Source: Halocaridina rubra (lineage: Eukaryota > Arthropoda > Malacostraca > Decapoda > Atyidae). Taken from it: 64,000 nt of DNA. Position 1 is the first letter of the stretch. Each line of letters starts with the position of its first letter. Shown here one piece after another: positions 1-63,315 of the stretch. The notes beneath the pieces were generated by a model, which was not told the DNA's origin, searched no databases, and worked only from the letters and a program-made list of their open reading frames with translations. Both the position numbers and the translations under genes were made by a program. The stretch is from positions 15,001 through 79,000 of the forward strand of contig JAXCGZ010020993.1 in NCBI GenBank assembly GCA_037179515.1. The letters are read 5' to 3'.

Positions 1-26
1 CATAAGTGTTTTCTCTTGGAGGTTTT

Positions 27-125
27 TTTTTTATTGTGACACCAGGACGGACCAAAAAAATAATATAATAAAACCGCCCTCATCGAGCATGGGCACGAAG
101 AATACAGTAAAGAGAAACAGAGATG
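27..125 (+). repeat. Dispersed repeat (family S) fragment
   Basis: ttattgtgacaccaggacgg followed by an A run and catcgagcatgggcac ... agagaaacag. A second copy lies at 1134-1235 (cgtaacaccaggacgg ... catggcac ... agagaaacag) and an inverse end at 17366-17402 (gcccgtcctggtgtcacaat). The rest of 1-983 shows no gene and is intron of Kif19. Confidence 0.65.
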
Positions 126-435
126 GAGAGTGTAATGACTTGTCAGATGTGAAGGGATAATAAAAGATGTGTAATCAACCACTCTCAAAAGTCTGGCGCT
201 GCTCATGAATCCTGATCACCCTGAACCAGTTGATCTGAAACAGAATGGTAGTGATGCTTCATTCTCTCAAATGATGGCACTCATCCTTGTCAGTTGATAG
301 AAATAGGCATTTTTATGTGTCGTTTTGAGATTCATATGTTCAGGGTTTTTTTTTTTTTTTTTTTTTTTACTGATTATTTAGTTCCTGCAGATCAGTTCGA
401 GCTCAGTTTTTCATATATCCATCCATATACCAAAT

Positions 436-625
436 CCATATTCCCCCTTCTAAGGGAGGTGGCTGAGTCATAGAAAATACTTTGACTTCTTGTGGAGAGT
501 AAATACAGAGGAGGGGATTCCCACTCCCCTCGCTCCGCCCCATTTTGTCGACTTTTACGACACGCAGGAGATCACGGAGGAAGTATTCTTACCTCCCCCC
601 CTACGGATTGCTTTACCTGTGATCA
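436..625 (+). mobile_element. SINE-like repeat, family D
   Basis: Head ccttctaagggaggtggctg agtca, then ggggattcccactcccctcg, ttgtcgacttttacgacacg caggag and a C-rich end. The best-preserved copy of family D in the window. Confidence 0.6.
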
Positions 626-983
626 GTTCGGGCCAAGATTTAAAAAAATAAGTTTTGCATCCGAGGTTTATATCCATAATTTAGTAAATATAACTGCAGT
701 ACTATTGCTTCAATAGCTTTACATTCTGGTACTCTAGAGAGAAGTAATTCAATCATTTCATGGATAGAGAAGGTGCAGTAGTAAAGTCTGTCGTCTTCTA
801 GCCACTGCTAACTCAGTGGGCTTAACGACTACTGGTAGAAGAGTTTTTTCCTTTAAGTTGGTTAATTATATCGCTAATTAATGTTTTTTCCCTCTCTGCT
901 GCATGCCATTTTCCTCCAACCGATCGCTTTCTCCTCCTCTTTCACCTGCCTTTCCTCCCCCTAATTACCTTGTTCTCCCACAG

Positions 984-29819
<28,836 letters not shown>

Positions 29820-29978
29820 GCTACATGCTCGCTGCCACCATGCATGTCCCAGTGTACTGTATAACTGTTGCCCACTGCATAATAGAGGAAAGTACAGTAA
29901 TGTATGTTAATTTCTAGCTGTAAAGTGAATATGAATATCTTAAAAATAGATACAGGGCTTTCTGCTTTGCTATGTAGC

Positions 29979-29984
29979 AATAAA
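29979..29984 (+). terminator. Poly(A) signal of Kif19 long isoform
   Basis: AATAAA 160 bp after the TAA at 29817, followed by a T-rich and then GT-rich stretch (catggtgtgtctatg), as expected for a cleavage site near 30000. Confidence 0.6.
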
Positions 29985-30004
29985 ATATGTTTTTTACTCA
30001 TCAT

Positions 30005-30160
30005 ATATCTTTGGCATGGTGTGTCTATGTAAGGTTTGGAACGTATCTATGCCCTTTATCATTGTTTCCTATGGATAATGACTCGTTTTTTCACGCGATT
30101 TTCCATTTACCCGACACTTCTGAGAACCTATCTAGGCATTGTTCTGAGAACTAGGTGTGT

Positions 30161-30259
<99 letters not shown>

Positions 30260-31322
30260 TAGGATCCATATAAAGAATATTATGGTTATATTCCTTACTG
30301 ATGGATCCTCTCTAAAATCTAGGCTTTGAGGATAATGAAAGGGAAGTTACTGTAACCTTTCTTTCTGTTTTACATCTTTTAACTTAATTTTGGCTTGGTC
30401 ATGGTAAGCTTAAGGAACAACTTTCGTTCATTCATGACAGATGCTCATATCCAAATGCTTACTAAATTTGTCTCGCCATAAAAAGGCACAAACATGTGCT
30501 AGACCCAATATGGCTAGAGGAGGAAAAGAACCAACACTACATGATCTAGGTATTTGCATTTAATGTTTTGGATGGCTATAATATTTAGTAGAAGCCAGCA
30601 GTTGGAAAAGGTGAGTACATCGTCGAAGATAATCTGCCTGAGAGTAGAAGAATCAATGAGGAATTGCGGAAGAACTATCCAAAAGGAGATTACAAGATGA
30701 TTAACAATCGTTTTGCAGGTCCTGACTGAAACACTAGATTTTAATAACAAATCTGTGGAATAGATGAACAAAATCTCAAGTAAAAATTATAAGATGATAG
30801 CTAGCTATTGTGTAACATCCACCAGATATAGGAATTATTACTGTCATTGAAAAAGGGTTGAATAATGATTGTAAGAGTGTAGAGGAGAGGAGACACCAAT
30901 GATGATGTAGGTAGAGTATTAGTGCTTGGCATAATTTAAAAAAAATTAGTACTCATATATATATAGAATCGAGGACATTTGAAAAAAATACTGCAAGGGG
31001 AGCTAAGAAAATTAGAAACTTCTTGCATATCTTTGTTAGATATGAAATGAAAGGTCAAAGAATTTACAAAATTGGAAAAGGCAGATAAAACTAATGCTAG
31101 AACATCGTATTTTCAATTATATCTCGGGAAATAGTGGTACCTGATACAGACCCCCTCCAACTTACGAACATGTGAAAAGTGCTAGTGCCTCTGTAGTCTA
31201 CTATTATTATGCAGCACATTATGAATGGTTCCAACATTTTAAGAAACGTGCAACCTTGCATCATGTGTATGTAGAATAAGAAAACAGATTTATTATGTAG
31301 TAATAAAACTCTATTACGTTAC
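30005..31322. other. Intergenic, no gene recognised
   Basis: Contains (TA)n at 30161-30256 and otherwise unique AT-rich sequence without convincing exons. Short open frames here have no splice context or family resemblance. Confidence 0.6.
30161..30256. repeat. (TA)n tract
   Basis: About 95 bp of TA with one break near 30171. Confidence 0.97.
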
Positions 31323-31327
31323 ATACA

Positions 31328-31330
<3 letters not shown>

Positions 31331-31422
<92 letters not shown>
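31331..31422. repeat. (TA)n tract joined to a Tigger-like TIR
   Basis: TA tract that ends exactly where the inverted terminal repeat cagtgctcccttg begins. Confidence 0.97.
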
Positions 31423-31425
<3 letters not shown>

Positions 31426-32667
31426 TGCTCCCTTGTTTATGGCGGGGGTTCGGTTCCAGGACCCGCCGCGATAGGTAAAAATCCGCGAAGTAGAAGCACC
31501 ATATATACATAGGTATTTTACATTTATTTTTAGAATTTGTTAACAAGCCACCCTTTACTTTAATAATAACAGCGTGCAAGCGTAAATGTATATGAACGTG
31601 TTAGGTAAGCTTACCGTGAATGACGTGTACGTACTCCACAGCCAGTGGCAGCCGACATTCAAGAACCTTCTTCTCCCCTTCAGCATATCTAACAGTTTTA
31701 CCTTTACTGTTATGGCCAACATCTTCCTTTACCACTTAGGCTTACTACCAAAAGCCTTAGAAGATGAAGGATGCATTGCAGGGGTTGAAATACAAAAGTT
31801 TCACAAAATCACAAGCACAATGTATTAAGAAGCACAACGCGAACGGCGCACATGTGAGTAGACTGAACGGGTGAGGCGAGACAATGGAAGATGCTGGGAG
31901 AACCAAGCTTCTATCAAAAAGCCAATCAGACCCCATGATACAGAACATACAGAAAAACAATTCTTTGATTCGTCGTCTCCTACCCATCAGCCAATAGCAT
32001 CCAATGTACTATCTCATGTAGGTGCGACCCTTTTACATGGTGCAATACTTTGCGTTGCAGGTTTAAATTTATGTTTTTTACTAGTTTTTACTGTTTTATT
32101 ATTCTTAGGCTAGGAAATACTTTTTTTCTCAAAAAATAATGAAAATACTGGAAAGTTTAATATGTACTATCTCACGTAGGTGCTACCCTTTTAGTTTTCC
32201 GAAACGCCGATACCGGTATCGTATTTTACATGTAATACTGTGAGTTACATGTTTAAATTTATGTTTTTTACTCTTTTTTACTGTTTTATTATTCTTGGGC
32301 TAGGAAATACTTTTTTTTAATCAATGAAATAATGAAAATACTGGAAATTTTAATATGTACTATCTCACATAGGTGTGACCCCTTTGTGTTTTTCAAAACA
32401 CCGATACCGGTATCGTATTTTCTATGTCGCAGAGTTACGTGTTTAAATTTATGTTTTTACTATTTTTTACATGTTTTATTATTCTTAGGCTGGGAAATCC
32501 TTTTTTTTATCAATAAAATAATGGAAAAAAATTTTCAATAAAATAATGAAAATACTGAAAATTTTAATATTTTCATCTTTTCATATTCTCGCATATACCC
32601 AGAAAAACAAAAAACACGATGCACTGAATTTGCAAATGGTGAAACGCGATATAGCGAGGGTTCACTG
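31423..32667 (-). mobile_element. Internally deleted Tigger-like element, copy C
   Basis: TIRs: cagtgctcccttgtttatgg and ggttcggttccaggaccc on the left, inverse cactgaaccctcgctatatc on the right; TA on both sides. Minus strand near 31720-31780 retains a diverged version of the first coding exon seen intact in copy B (50543). The remainder of a transposase is absent. A block of about 185 bp is repeated three times at 31995-32545 (tttttactgttttattattc ... ctcacgtaggtg). Confidence 0.8.
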
Positions 32668-33399
<732 letters not shown>

Positions 33400-33402
33400 T
33401 CC

Positions 33403-33404
<2 letters not shown>

Positions 33405-33498
<94 letters not shown>
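33405..33498. repeat. (TA)n tract
   Basis: TA tract on the right side of MITE E. Confidence 0.97.
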
Positions 33499-33501
<3 letters not shown>

Positions 33502-33539
33502 GTAAAACCGGAACATTATTGCAAGTCATGAAGTATCAA

Positions 33540-34110
33540 ACTGGATGAAAGTTAAGTTTTAGAATAATTTCTATTACTTATGTACATGACCTTCCAGAGT
33601 CTGTAAATACATTTTTGGTTATGTCTGCAAACGATTCAGAAATTGTAAATAAAAAAAGACAAAAATAATGGTAATGAACTTCAAGAAGACCATAATGCTA
33701 TGCATGGGTGGTCGCCCAAGTGGCTTATGAGATTCAGTCTTTCAAAATGTAAAGTATTGAGAATGGGCCAGTGCAAGAAGATCCATGTTTATGTAGTCAA
33801 TAGCTGGAGAAGAATTTCAGTACTATGAGGGTGAAAGGGATGTAGGGGTCAACATTTTGTCATATTTTTTACCAGGTACATATACATGTATGATTAAGTC
33901 AGCATATGCTTTCTTAACATACAGACATATGATCAAAGAAATCTTTAAAAATATTTACAAGACTTGCGTGAAACCTAACTTTGAATATGTAACGCCCTTC
34001 TAGAATCCACACTTGAAAAAACATCATAAGAAGTCGCTGAAAGCTCAAAGACAATCTACGAAGAACGGCTGAATAAATTGGACCCAATACCTATTGAAGC
34101 TAGAAAATGA
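33540..34110 (+). pseudogene. LINE reverse-transcriptase fragment (plus strand)
   Basis: Conceptual translation with frame changes shows YVHDLPESVNTFLVMSANDS, where the canonical FADD is changed to SAND, then WLMRFSLSKCKVLRMG, DVGVNILSYF, AYAFLTYRHM, KEIFKNIYKTCVKPNFEYV and NPHLKKHHKKSLKAQRQ. This is the RT palm-to-thumb order of a non-LTR retrotransposon. It is broken by stops and frameshifts. Confidence 0.75.
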
Positions 34111-34961
34111 GATATGTAATGGTTTTCAACTTCTACCATGGTTTTGACAGAATTGACAAGGAACAATTCATTGATACTGGTGGATATATACCTAGAAAAG
34201 TCATTTGAACTATTGGTAAAGGGCTCTTTTTGCAGGATATATGTAAATACTCTTTTGTGTGGAAATAGTAAACCCCTAAAGGGCGGAGTACCCTTTGCGG
34301 TGCAAAACCTCAGGATGGGCATCGAAGACCTCGAGAGAGGAAGGGAAAATGAATTTCATCCATAGTTCTGAGACGCCAGAGTTCCTAAAAAAATACATGG
34401 AATTTGTTTGTTTCTTTGCATATAATCTTTATAACTGTAAAAAAAAAATACAGAAAATGAGAGAAAGAACAGTAGGAATGTTGGAATGAAATCTGTGACA
34501 TGTGATTTTGCAGTCTGAGCTTCATGTTGGAAAGTGAGAGTGACATCTCGTTCCTCTCATTTGCCAGTCATATCTCTAAATACATCACTCTTTCTGTGTG
34601 ATTACACACTGAACCTCATTCACGCATTGTTAGTAATGTATATGTGGAAAAAAATGCCAAAAACCACCTGATAACCACAGGAATGCCATGGCAACTTGAC
34701 TGGTCCTATTTAAAAAAACCTATCTTGGGAAAAGATTCAGCCAGGAAGATTACATACTGAAAATTGCTAAGTGAAGAAACCATTCACTTTCAGTTTTAAG
34801 GAGATACTGAAAGCGCCAGTTTTTCAAAAAAGAAACCAACCTGTAGATAGGGATATGCTGGCATGGGGGGGGGTCTTTCCTGTGAGCAAAATTACATAAA
34901 TACTCTTTTATTAAGCCAACTACCATGCCACATTAGGTACACCTCTTTTTGTCCCCAACAG

Positions 34962-35050
34962 AACGTTAGGAAGGGCATCCAGCCTTAATTTCTCAACTTC
35001 AAATACTTCTCTGTCTACCTCCAATTGGGAACTAGATGTGACACGAAAAT
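34962..35050 (+). mobile_element. SINE fragment, family C
   Basis: Contains gttaggaagggcatccagcc ttaattt, the diagnostic part of the family C repeat found repeatedly at 57270-63310. Confidence 0.5.
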
Positions 35051-38000
35051 TGTTTTCTTGAGAACAGAACATTGTTGCCACGTGGTCTTAATAATTGAGG
35101 AGTGCATAAACTGACACCTTTATATAAACATTCCAACTGCCTTCCATATTTTATAAAATGACATCCATAGTATCCCTCATTAACATGCAAGACAACAAAC
35201 AGTCATCATCATTGCTTACCCTATGTAGACTGTACTATGTGAGCACTGTTCACACGATATAATGCCCCATTAAGAATGAAATTTTTTTTATACCAATCTC
35301 CTTTTTTACTACCAATTCACACTTGCCAATATTTAAGCCATTGCCTATTCTTCCCAGAAGCATATGCTTTGCTTTTATTCAGTACACAAGATTCTTCCAC
35401 CGTCAGATTTCCCATCTGCAACCATAGTTTCAGCCTAATTGCTCTAAAAGTATCAGCTTTGTTCACCGATATTATAGCCCTAGTAAGCTTGTTAGCACTT
35501 TTGCTATGTATTTTCTTGCCCTGCATCCATTGGATTTTCAATTACAATTCAAAAAATTTTGCTCTTGAAAATTGCTCTGTAAATAGTTTCAAAAGGTACC
35601 AACTCACCCAGCTCTATTCTATATAAAAGTACTATGCAAAAGCCTCAAGCCTCCTTGTAGAGGGTGCACCAAAGTCGAAATACATAATCATTTAACAGGA
35701 GACACCGTCACCCCATCCCTTACTTGACCCATACCTGGTTTACCCCCACTGCTTCACCTTGTAGTAATCCCTCTCAACCTGTCCTAGTCTGAAGCACTAA
35801 GCATGTGCGGGAAAAATCCCTTAGGGCTGCGTCATTCCTTCACAATCTCTCTCCATCTAATCTCTTGCACTCTTTTCCATTCAATGACAAAACTGCATGC
35901 ATCCAGAGCTCCCTTCTCTCAATCTCATTCTAGGTTTTTCTATCGGCCTTACTCCACTTACCTCTGATCACCACTCTCTCTTTGCTATTCAGTCATTCAT
36001 TCTTTCCACAGGCTACTAACTCAGCTCTCTATTGTATAACTTATCAGCCAGCTATCTTTTAGTGCCAATTCTCTGCCTCCACTCTACATTTTTTACTCTA
36101 TCCAATCTTGACACATCTATCAAATTTCTCATATACCTCATTTGCATTACATTCAGTCAACTTGCTTCATTCTATCACTTTCTAAGTTTCTGCAACATAC
36201 AATACCATAGGCAAAATCACTCCTCCACACAAATTTCAAGTGGCACTTAATTCCTAATTTGTTATTTTTAATCACACAAATTATCCCACATTCATTTAAC
36301 TTGATTCCTTCATTCTGCAACACCTCTTAGCATATACTCCCTCATTTATCACTACATGCAACACCGGATACTTAAAACTTTTAACTTCCACGAAAATCTA
36401 ATTGTTACTCACATTCAACTTGACACCATCAACATTCTCTCTATAGTGCGTAACTATTTTTACCCTTATCATTTCGTAACTTCTCTCTCTCACGCATCTA
36501 TCAAACTCAACAACAAACCTTTAATTACCCTCAGAATTTGTTACAAGCATAGTGGTATTTGCAAACCATATTTTTTCACTTCCAACCTTGACACAATTCA
36601 ACATGTAAATAAAACCGATAATGCTCACTTTTCCCGACTCTAAGCACATACTCTGCTACTCGTGTATATGCCTTAAAACACTTTCAACAGACTTCCTCTT
36701 ATTCCATGTAATTGCAATGTGCTCCTCATTGCTTCTCTATCATTTTAAAATATGCTTGTCCTAGTCAATGAAAACCCAACACTCATCCCTATCTTTTTCT
36801 GTATACTTCTCACACACTTGTCTTACCAGAAATACATAATCCCTTCACTTTTCCTCTCCTATACCCAATCTCTATTCCTCTTCAAATTTTCGCCAACACT
36901 CACCCAAATATCTTACTAACGGCAATCTAAATCATCTGAAACTATTACATTTACAACTTTCTACCACCTCCTTACATAGTGGGAGTATACATGTGGTCCT
37001 CCAATCAGTTGGGACCTCACCCTCCATTCCACAATGACTCCATTTTAGTCTGGATTCCACATACCACCTATTTAATCCAGGTGCCTAACCAGCTTTGATT
37101 ACTATCAGTGTCACTGATACCACTTCCCTTATATTTTCCATCTCATTTTTCTCACCTATCAGCAGCATTCTCCAAATATCTCCCATAGCCAGTCACCACC
37201 TCTCTATCATCCTCCATATGCAACAAGAACTCTCATTACTTAGCTAATCTCACTCTCACCTCCCTCTCATCCACTCGTAACTCACATTGCTCCTTTTACC
37301 ATATTCTTCCTACTAAACTCATTGCAGTGTTTTCAATTCTTTCCAGTACTTTTTAATTCTTTTCAGAAAAACATCTCTACCTCACATCCTCCTCTCATTT
37401 TTCTTTCTCACCACCAGCTTCACTAACCCCCTGCCTCTTCACCATGTACCTCTCAGGTGTCCTCATTTCCTCTATATTAATCTAAACAGCATATGTGTGT
37501 TTATCTGCCATTGCTGCACTCGCCTTTTCATTCCACTAATCACTAGGTATCCTTCAGCTTCCATCCATCTCATTCCACACTTCAAAACTTCTTTCATAAA
37601 ACCACTTCATTCGCCTTCCACTTCCTCCTCCATCATCTTTCATAACATACTACAGACTTGCTTGGTACTTTACATTCTTCTCAACCTTAACATCTCAGTC
37701 ATTTACAGCATTTTTAACTCCACCTCTCATTCACTGTTTTTCTTTCAACTGGCAATGGCAAGACATTCTATCACTCACTCTAACCTATCCAACAGTGTAA
37801 CATTGATCCTCTTGATCACCACTACATAATACAACAAGGCCCCATCTGCTACTTGACAACTATCCACTCTGGCCCACGATACTTATGCAGATCTTTCCTC
37901 TTAAAACACAGTATTAGCAATCCCAAGTTTTCTTGGTATACATCTTTTAGTACTTTCCCTCTAAATTTACTCCTAGGCATTCCATACTATCAAATAACAC

Positions 38001-38340
38001 CATCCACTGCTTCATCTCCTATTCTGACATTTTTATCACCCAGCAACACTATATTCACATTCATTCCACACCCCTGCACACAATGTATATCGATCCAAAA
38101 AAAGTTATTTTCCTTTTCACTGCCAGGACCATATGCAACCACACTCGCATCCCAATCTAATGGTTGCAAAATGCTCGATGAAGCTTCCTTCCATTTAACC
38201 TCTTCCTTACGCAGCTTCTTACTTAACACAGAGGGCATTTCCTCAGCCTCTTATCTCTCTTACTCTAGATACCCAAACTACCACAATCCCCACGACTCAT
38301 CTATTTCCATTCAACTTTGTTTCACTTATTAGTTACACAT
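35051..38340 (-). pseudogene. Degenerate LINE with endonuclease and RT remnants
   Basis: Strand-biased (C/T-rich on +) block of about 3.3 kb. Minus frame at 38238-37990 gives VVAYGPGSEKENNFFWIDIH and NVNIVLLGDKNVRIGDEAVD, the YGP and LGDxNxRxGD pattern of the endonuclease/exonuclease/phosphatase domain of non-LTR retrotransposons. Around 36850-36750 a broken frame reads RQVCEKYTEKDRDECWVFID, the RT segment before the first catalytic Asp. Many stops; inactive. The short plus-strand frames in this block are shadows. Confidence 0.7.
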
Positions 38341-41152
38341 CCATTTTACATCTCACATACGATTATTAATGTACAGTATTACACAAGTTTTCTTTCTGCA
38401 TAGCAGTCAGGCTTATTTTCACTCTACAGCAGAGACTAAACTGGTCAACATATTATTTTTGTAAGAAAAGACAGCTTTGCAGATATCTAAACCCCACAAT
38501 TTACAAATATATCTGTAAAAACTGTGTTGTAGCCGATTTCATAGACTAAAACTTAGTAAATGTAACTATGCTCAATTTTTTTTTCATTTAGTCACACAAG
38601 TGGGAAACTGCTTAACAGATCATTATACATTTTGTTCACTATATACGTAAACCCTAATGACAGTTTTGTTGTTGTTGTTGTTGTTTGAGGTTAAAGCCAA
38701 CCTGTTGGCACGGGCCCTTGTTCAAAGAACGGCCCGTAGGTTTCATGCTATGTAATTTATGTACATGATATAAGTTGCTGATTAACTTGCTTAACTTATA
38801 GAAATAACTAGTCTTATAGGTAATACAGTTCACGATGCTCAAAAAGCAGTTTTAAATCAACTGAGTACCTCATAAAATTATCTTACAATTCAGTAAGGAC
38901 AACCAGCCTAATATCCCCAGCTCCATGTCTGTGTCCATCTGCATTTGTATGAGGACTAATTGAGACACATGAAACTAAGATTGCAATTCAGTAAACAGGT
39001 GGATAATCTCCTAAACACTAAGAGACATAAAGCTGTTCTAGCTCTCCTGGCTACTCTTGCTGTCAATAATACGAGAGAGAGAGTGTGTGTGTGTGTGTGT
39101 CTGGAAATTATTTACCAAAATTATCACAACATCCATTAAATAAGGATATACAGTATAACAAGGTAACTAAAGTAACACCGTAATTGCGTCTTAATTTTTA
39201 GGCTGAAAATTCCAGCTTCATTTTTTTTTTTTTTCCTACCTGGCATTTGTAATTTTTCAGCTCATTAAAATTCCATTAATATTTTCATATATTTCTGGAA
39301 AATAATTTTTTCAAAGCAAAACTGGATGTTTCTACTCAAAGTCTTTTCCGTACCTGTTCACTGAATAATATTTTTGTTAACTTATATTATTGTCACTTTA
39401 GACCCCACTTGGGGGTCGAACCAGATTGAAGCTGGGGTATTAAGGCTGGTGGTCCTTCCTAACACCCCACCATGGCCTCAAACCCGGATCTGTCACTTCC
39501 TAAGTCAAGTATTTTACTGCTATGCTACTGCAATCACCTGCTAATAACTAATATAAGAGCTGCACTTGAGGTATCTGTAAACTACAAGATTTACCCTATA
39601 GATATAAATTTACAGCAACATATTTAGAAAGGGAAATAAACTTCAAGGTAATGGAAAAGTAAAAAACTGAAGTAAGAAATCTAGTTTCTTAATTACCATC
39701 TCCATATTTTTATTAAATTTCGTATTATAATTATGAAACTGAGAAAGAACTCTCCATTCCAATACCCCTAAACAGTAATGACATTTCTCAAAGGCACAAG
39801 TAAACTTAATTAGTAAATCTCTGTTTGTTTTAGTAAATCTCTGTTTAGGTGGAATTCCTCATACCTTTAACTAATAAAAACTGTCATATAATGCACTACA
39901 ATTAAAAGTATCATCTCTATTTACAAATTAAGAAATTGCAGTAGTGTCATGAGGATCTCTTTGAGGTCGAGAATGATAATACAGAGTACGTGCAAAAACT
40001 AGCCTTAACAAAGTACATTCCCCATTTCCAAATACATATGTCCCTCATTTTCCATGGTCATTTGATTCTACTGCTACCCTCAGACTTGGAGTGGCAAATT
40101 TGTTGTAGGTCCACCCTCCAGAGCTGCAACTTAGAAGTAGCAAAAGAGGACAAACTGCCACAACCAACAACTGCCCCTCACGGGGTAAAAGAGCCTGGGA
40201 GAGGTTTCAGTCACTCGGCCAGTTACCTCATCTCTCAACAAAACAGATGGTAAAACAATTTTTTTTCTATCCCGTTTAGTGACTCTCTGGCAGTTATTTC
40301 TTAAAGCCATCTTCCAGCCAGGGACACAGAAAAACCTAGGAAACCTTTTTGGCTGTACATAAGCAGATACAACACCAATAAGATGTACACTCCGTTAGAG
40401 CTCAATGGGAAAGCCTGAGATCAGTATTGCTTTCCTTAGGGACTCATGGCTATTCGGCTATGCAGCTCTGGGAACAACAACCATTACAACCCTCATGAAT
40501 CAATCTAGTGAGTTTAAAAGCCTTATAAAAAAAGTCTGAACTTCACATATAACCTACTCCCAACTTCTGTACAGAATACTTAATCATGCCTAAAGAATGA
40601 AACTGAACTTGACAGTCACAAGTCAATTATATGTAAAAGGAGGACAGTAAATGCTAAATGTATATTTTGGAGAAAAAGTTTCTGAATTTTCCTTTAATAT
40701 TTTCTAGCTATGTATAGTCAAATCAGACCTATTAAAACTGTAAAATGCTAGCAACTGTATATCAGTATTGGACATTAACTCTATCATCTGAATACTAAAT
40801 TTTACAGTTCCCTAGGTAATAAATCTGTTAAAAGCTGATAAAATATTACCTTAATTTTGCAAGTACTATGATTGTACAATATCTATAATGTGACAATGTA
40901 TATTTCCATAATAGTGAACATCAGAGTAAACCAGATGTAACGGTTTTACTATAATAATCTATATACAGTAGATAAATTATTTGTTCATGAATCCATTAAA
41001 GTTAAACAATTACCAAGATTGCCTCAACAAGGATGACAATTTCACTTTCACACATTTTACCAAAAACTTAAAATTCCTCACGAAAGATGATATTCCTTGG
41101 ATATAACATGACAGTTTTATTAGCTAAGCAACGAAGAATTCCACTACAATTG
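38341..41152. other. 3' flank of the p53 gene, mostly unique
   Basis: AT-rich, no exon recognised. Contains a (GT)n run near 39081-39100, a family C SINE fragment at about 39398-39540 (minus head orientation) and a possible minus-strand poly(A) signal, AATAAA, at 41116-41121. Confidence 0.55.
39398..39540 (-). mobile_element. SINE, family C
   Basis: Plus strand reads agaccccacttgggggtcga ... agctggggtattaaggctgg ... ccttcctaacacccc ... ctaagtcaagtattttactg, i.e. tail first and tRNA-like head last. Same order as at 57268 and 58252. Confidence 0.6.
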
Positions 41153-61594
<20,442 letters not shown>

Positions 61595-62788
61595 CTGTGT
61601 CAAAGAGAATAACAGAAAATTATTATACTACTTAATGAATTTTATAAACAATTGCAACAAGTACCTCTATAATAAAGTGCTATGAATACAAAAAAATTCT
61701 TCACTAATATTACGGTAATATACAGTACAGTATTTCTATTTATACCTCTAAACAAGACCAGCCTTCAACCTTAAAAACTAAGCTTAGAGTTAGGGTCATT
61801 TTAAGTTTGAATGCCATTTTCAGGGTCCTTATTAATCCCCATTATTGAGGAAGACAAAGGCTGGAGCCAGAGATTTAAGGCAAGATGCCCTTCATAACGC
61901 CCTTTGGTGAGGGGTTAGTTATAGAATCCAAGCCAGAACACCTAGCAGTTATAGGGTCCCTTCAGAAGTTATAGAGCACATCGCAAATCACTTACATTAA
62001 TCATAATGTGACCCTACAGATATTTCTATTCAAATACTCACCATATAAAAAAATTAACTCTCCAGTACATGAAGAGAATATGATACTATAAAATTTGTTC
62101 AACATGCTGTGAATACCATAGCATAGGAAAAAAATATACAGTATATGGAACATTACAAACAATGTTTCATGTACAACTGGTAAAAGTTTCCATCAAAATA
62201 CAACAGGTGAGTAACAGAACTAAGTTTTATTTTGTTTTAGGTCTATCCATACAAATCTAGAGCCAAAGCTGTATGTGAAGACCCTGTGACCTCTAATGCA
62301 CACGATTCGAAATTTAAGGGCATTTATTTACTGACGGATGAAGTAGGCTAATTATTTCAGTACAATTTTAACTTTCTTTTAACCTACTGCATAAAATATG
62401 TCCCCTACAGTTACACTGTAAAAAATTGATCTTTATTTTAAACATATAATACTGCAATTTAGTCGTGATAAAATGATGGACTTATCATGGCAGTAACATC
62501 TATGAAGTCTAAAATTTAGGGTCATCTTATAATAAACAAAAATAAATATTACGAAAATTTCAAGATTCATATCATACTTCAGACATCCTTAAGGTTGGAA
62601 TATACGGTAACTTAGATCATTCTATCACCTCTCCATACTACAGCTCTGGTTTATAAAATTATTATTGTTGTTGTTTTTTGTTTTATGTGTCACTATTAAT
62701 CCTCATTCAAGTGAATAAGGAGACAGGCAGGTTGGTGATGGGGAATTAAGGCTGAATGCACTTTCTAATGCCCCGTGGTGGTTTGAAC

Positions 62789-62801
62789 AATAATAATAAT
62801 A

Positions 62802-62845
<44 letters not shown>
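62789..62845 (+). repeat. (AAT)n tract
   Basis: About 57 bp of AAT with one break, inside a family C SINE region. Confidence 0.95.
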
Positions 62846-62846
<1 letters not shown>

Positions 62847-63074
62847 CTTTATTTCCATTACAATACAATGGGTATTCGTCAGCTGGGGCAAGCCCCAACC
62901 CCCCACTGTGGTGACCAACCACAGCAGTACCTGCCAGTAAACAGCTTAAACTCTCGGTCTTGGACGGGAACCATTTCGACCTCGTGAATGCGAAGCCAGC
63001 GTGTTACCACTGTACTAGCCAGCAGGAGTTTGTCATTTGCAGAGTTGAATGTTAAATGTAAAACAATAACCAAT

Positions 63075-63315
63075 TAAATGAGGGTGGAATAAGAGAGATT
63101 GGAGCAGGGGAATTATGGATGGATGCTCTTGCCAACGCCCCACAGTGGGCTCTAATGCAAGTTTGTCTTTCCCGAGTTGAATGTTAAATTTAAACAATAA
63201 CTATTTCAATGAGGGTGGATAAATACAAGTTAGAGCAGGGGAATTAAGCTAGATGATCTTCCTAATGTCCCATGGTGGGCTCAAAGGCAGGTTTGTCACT
63301 TCCCGAGTCGAATGT
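63075..63315 (-). mobile_element. Two tandem family C SINE fragments
   Basis: The unit gagggtgga.aa..agatt.gagcaggggaatta...gatg.tctt.c.aa.g.ccca.. ending cgagt.gaatgttaaat is repeated with a period of about 118 bp; the 62930-63060 region ends with the same gaatgttaaatgta phrase. Confidence 0.6.

Noticed and set aside
35276..38332. Several plus-strand open frames of 70-160 residues
   Set aside because: Composition-driven shadows; the minus strand carries recognisable LINE endonuclease and RT motifs.
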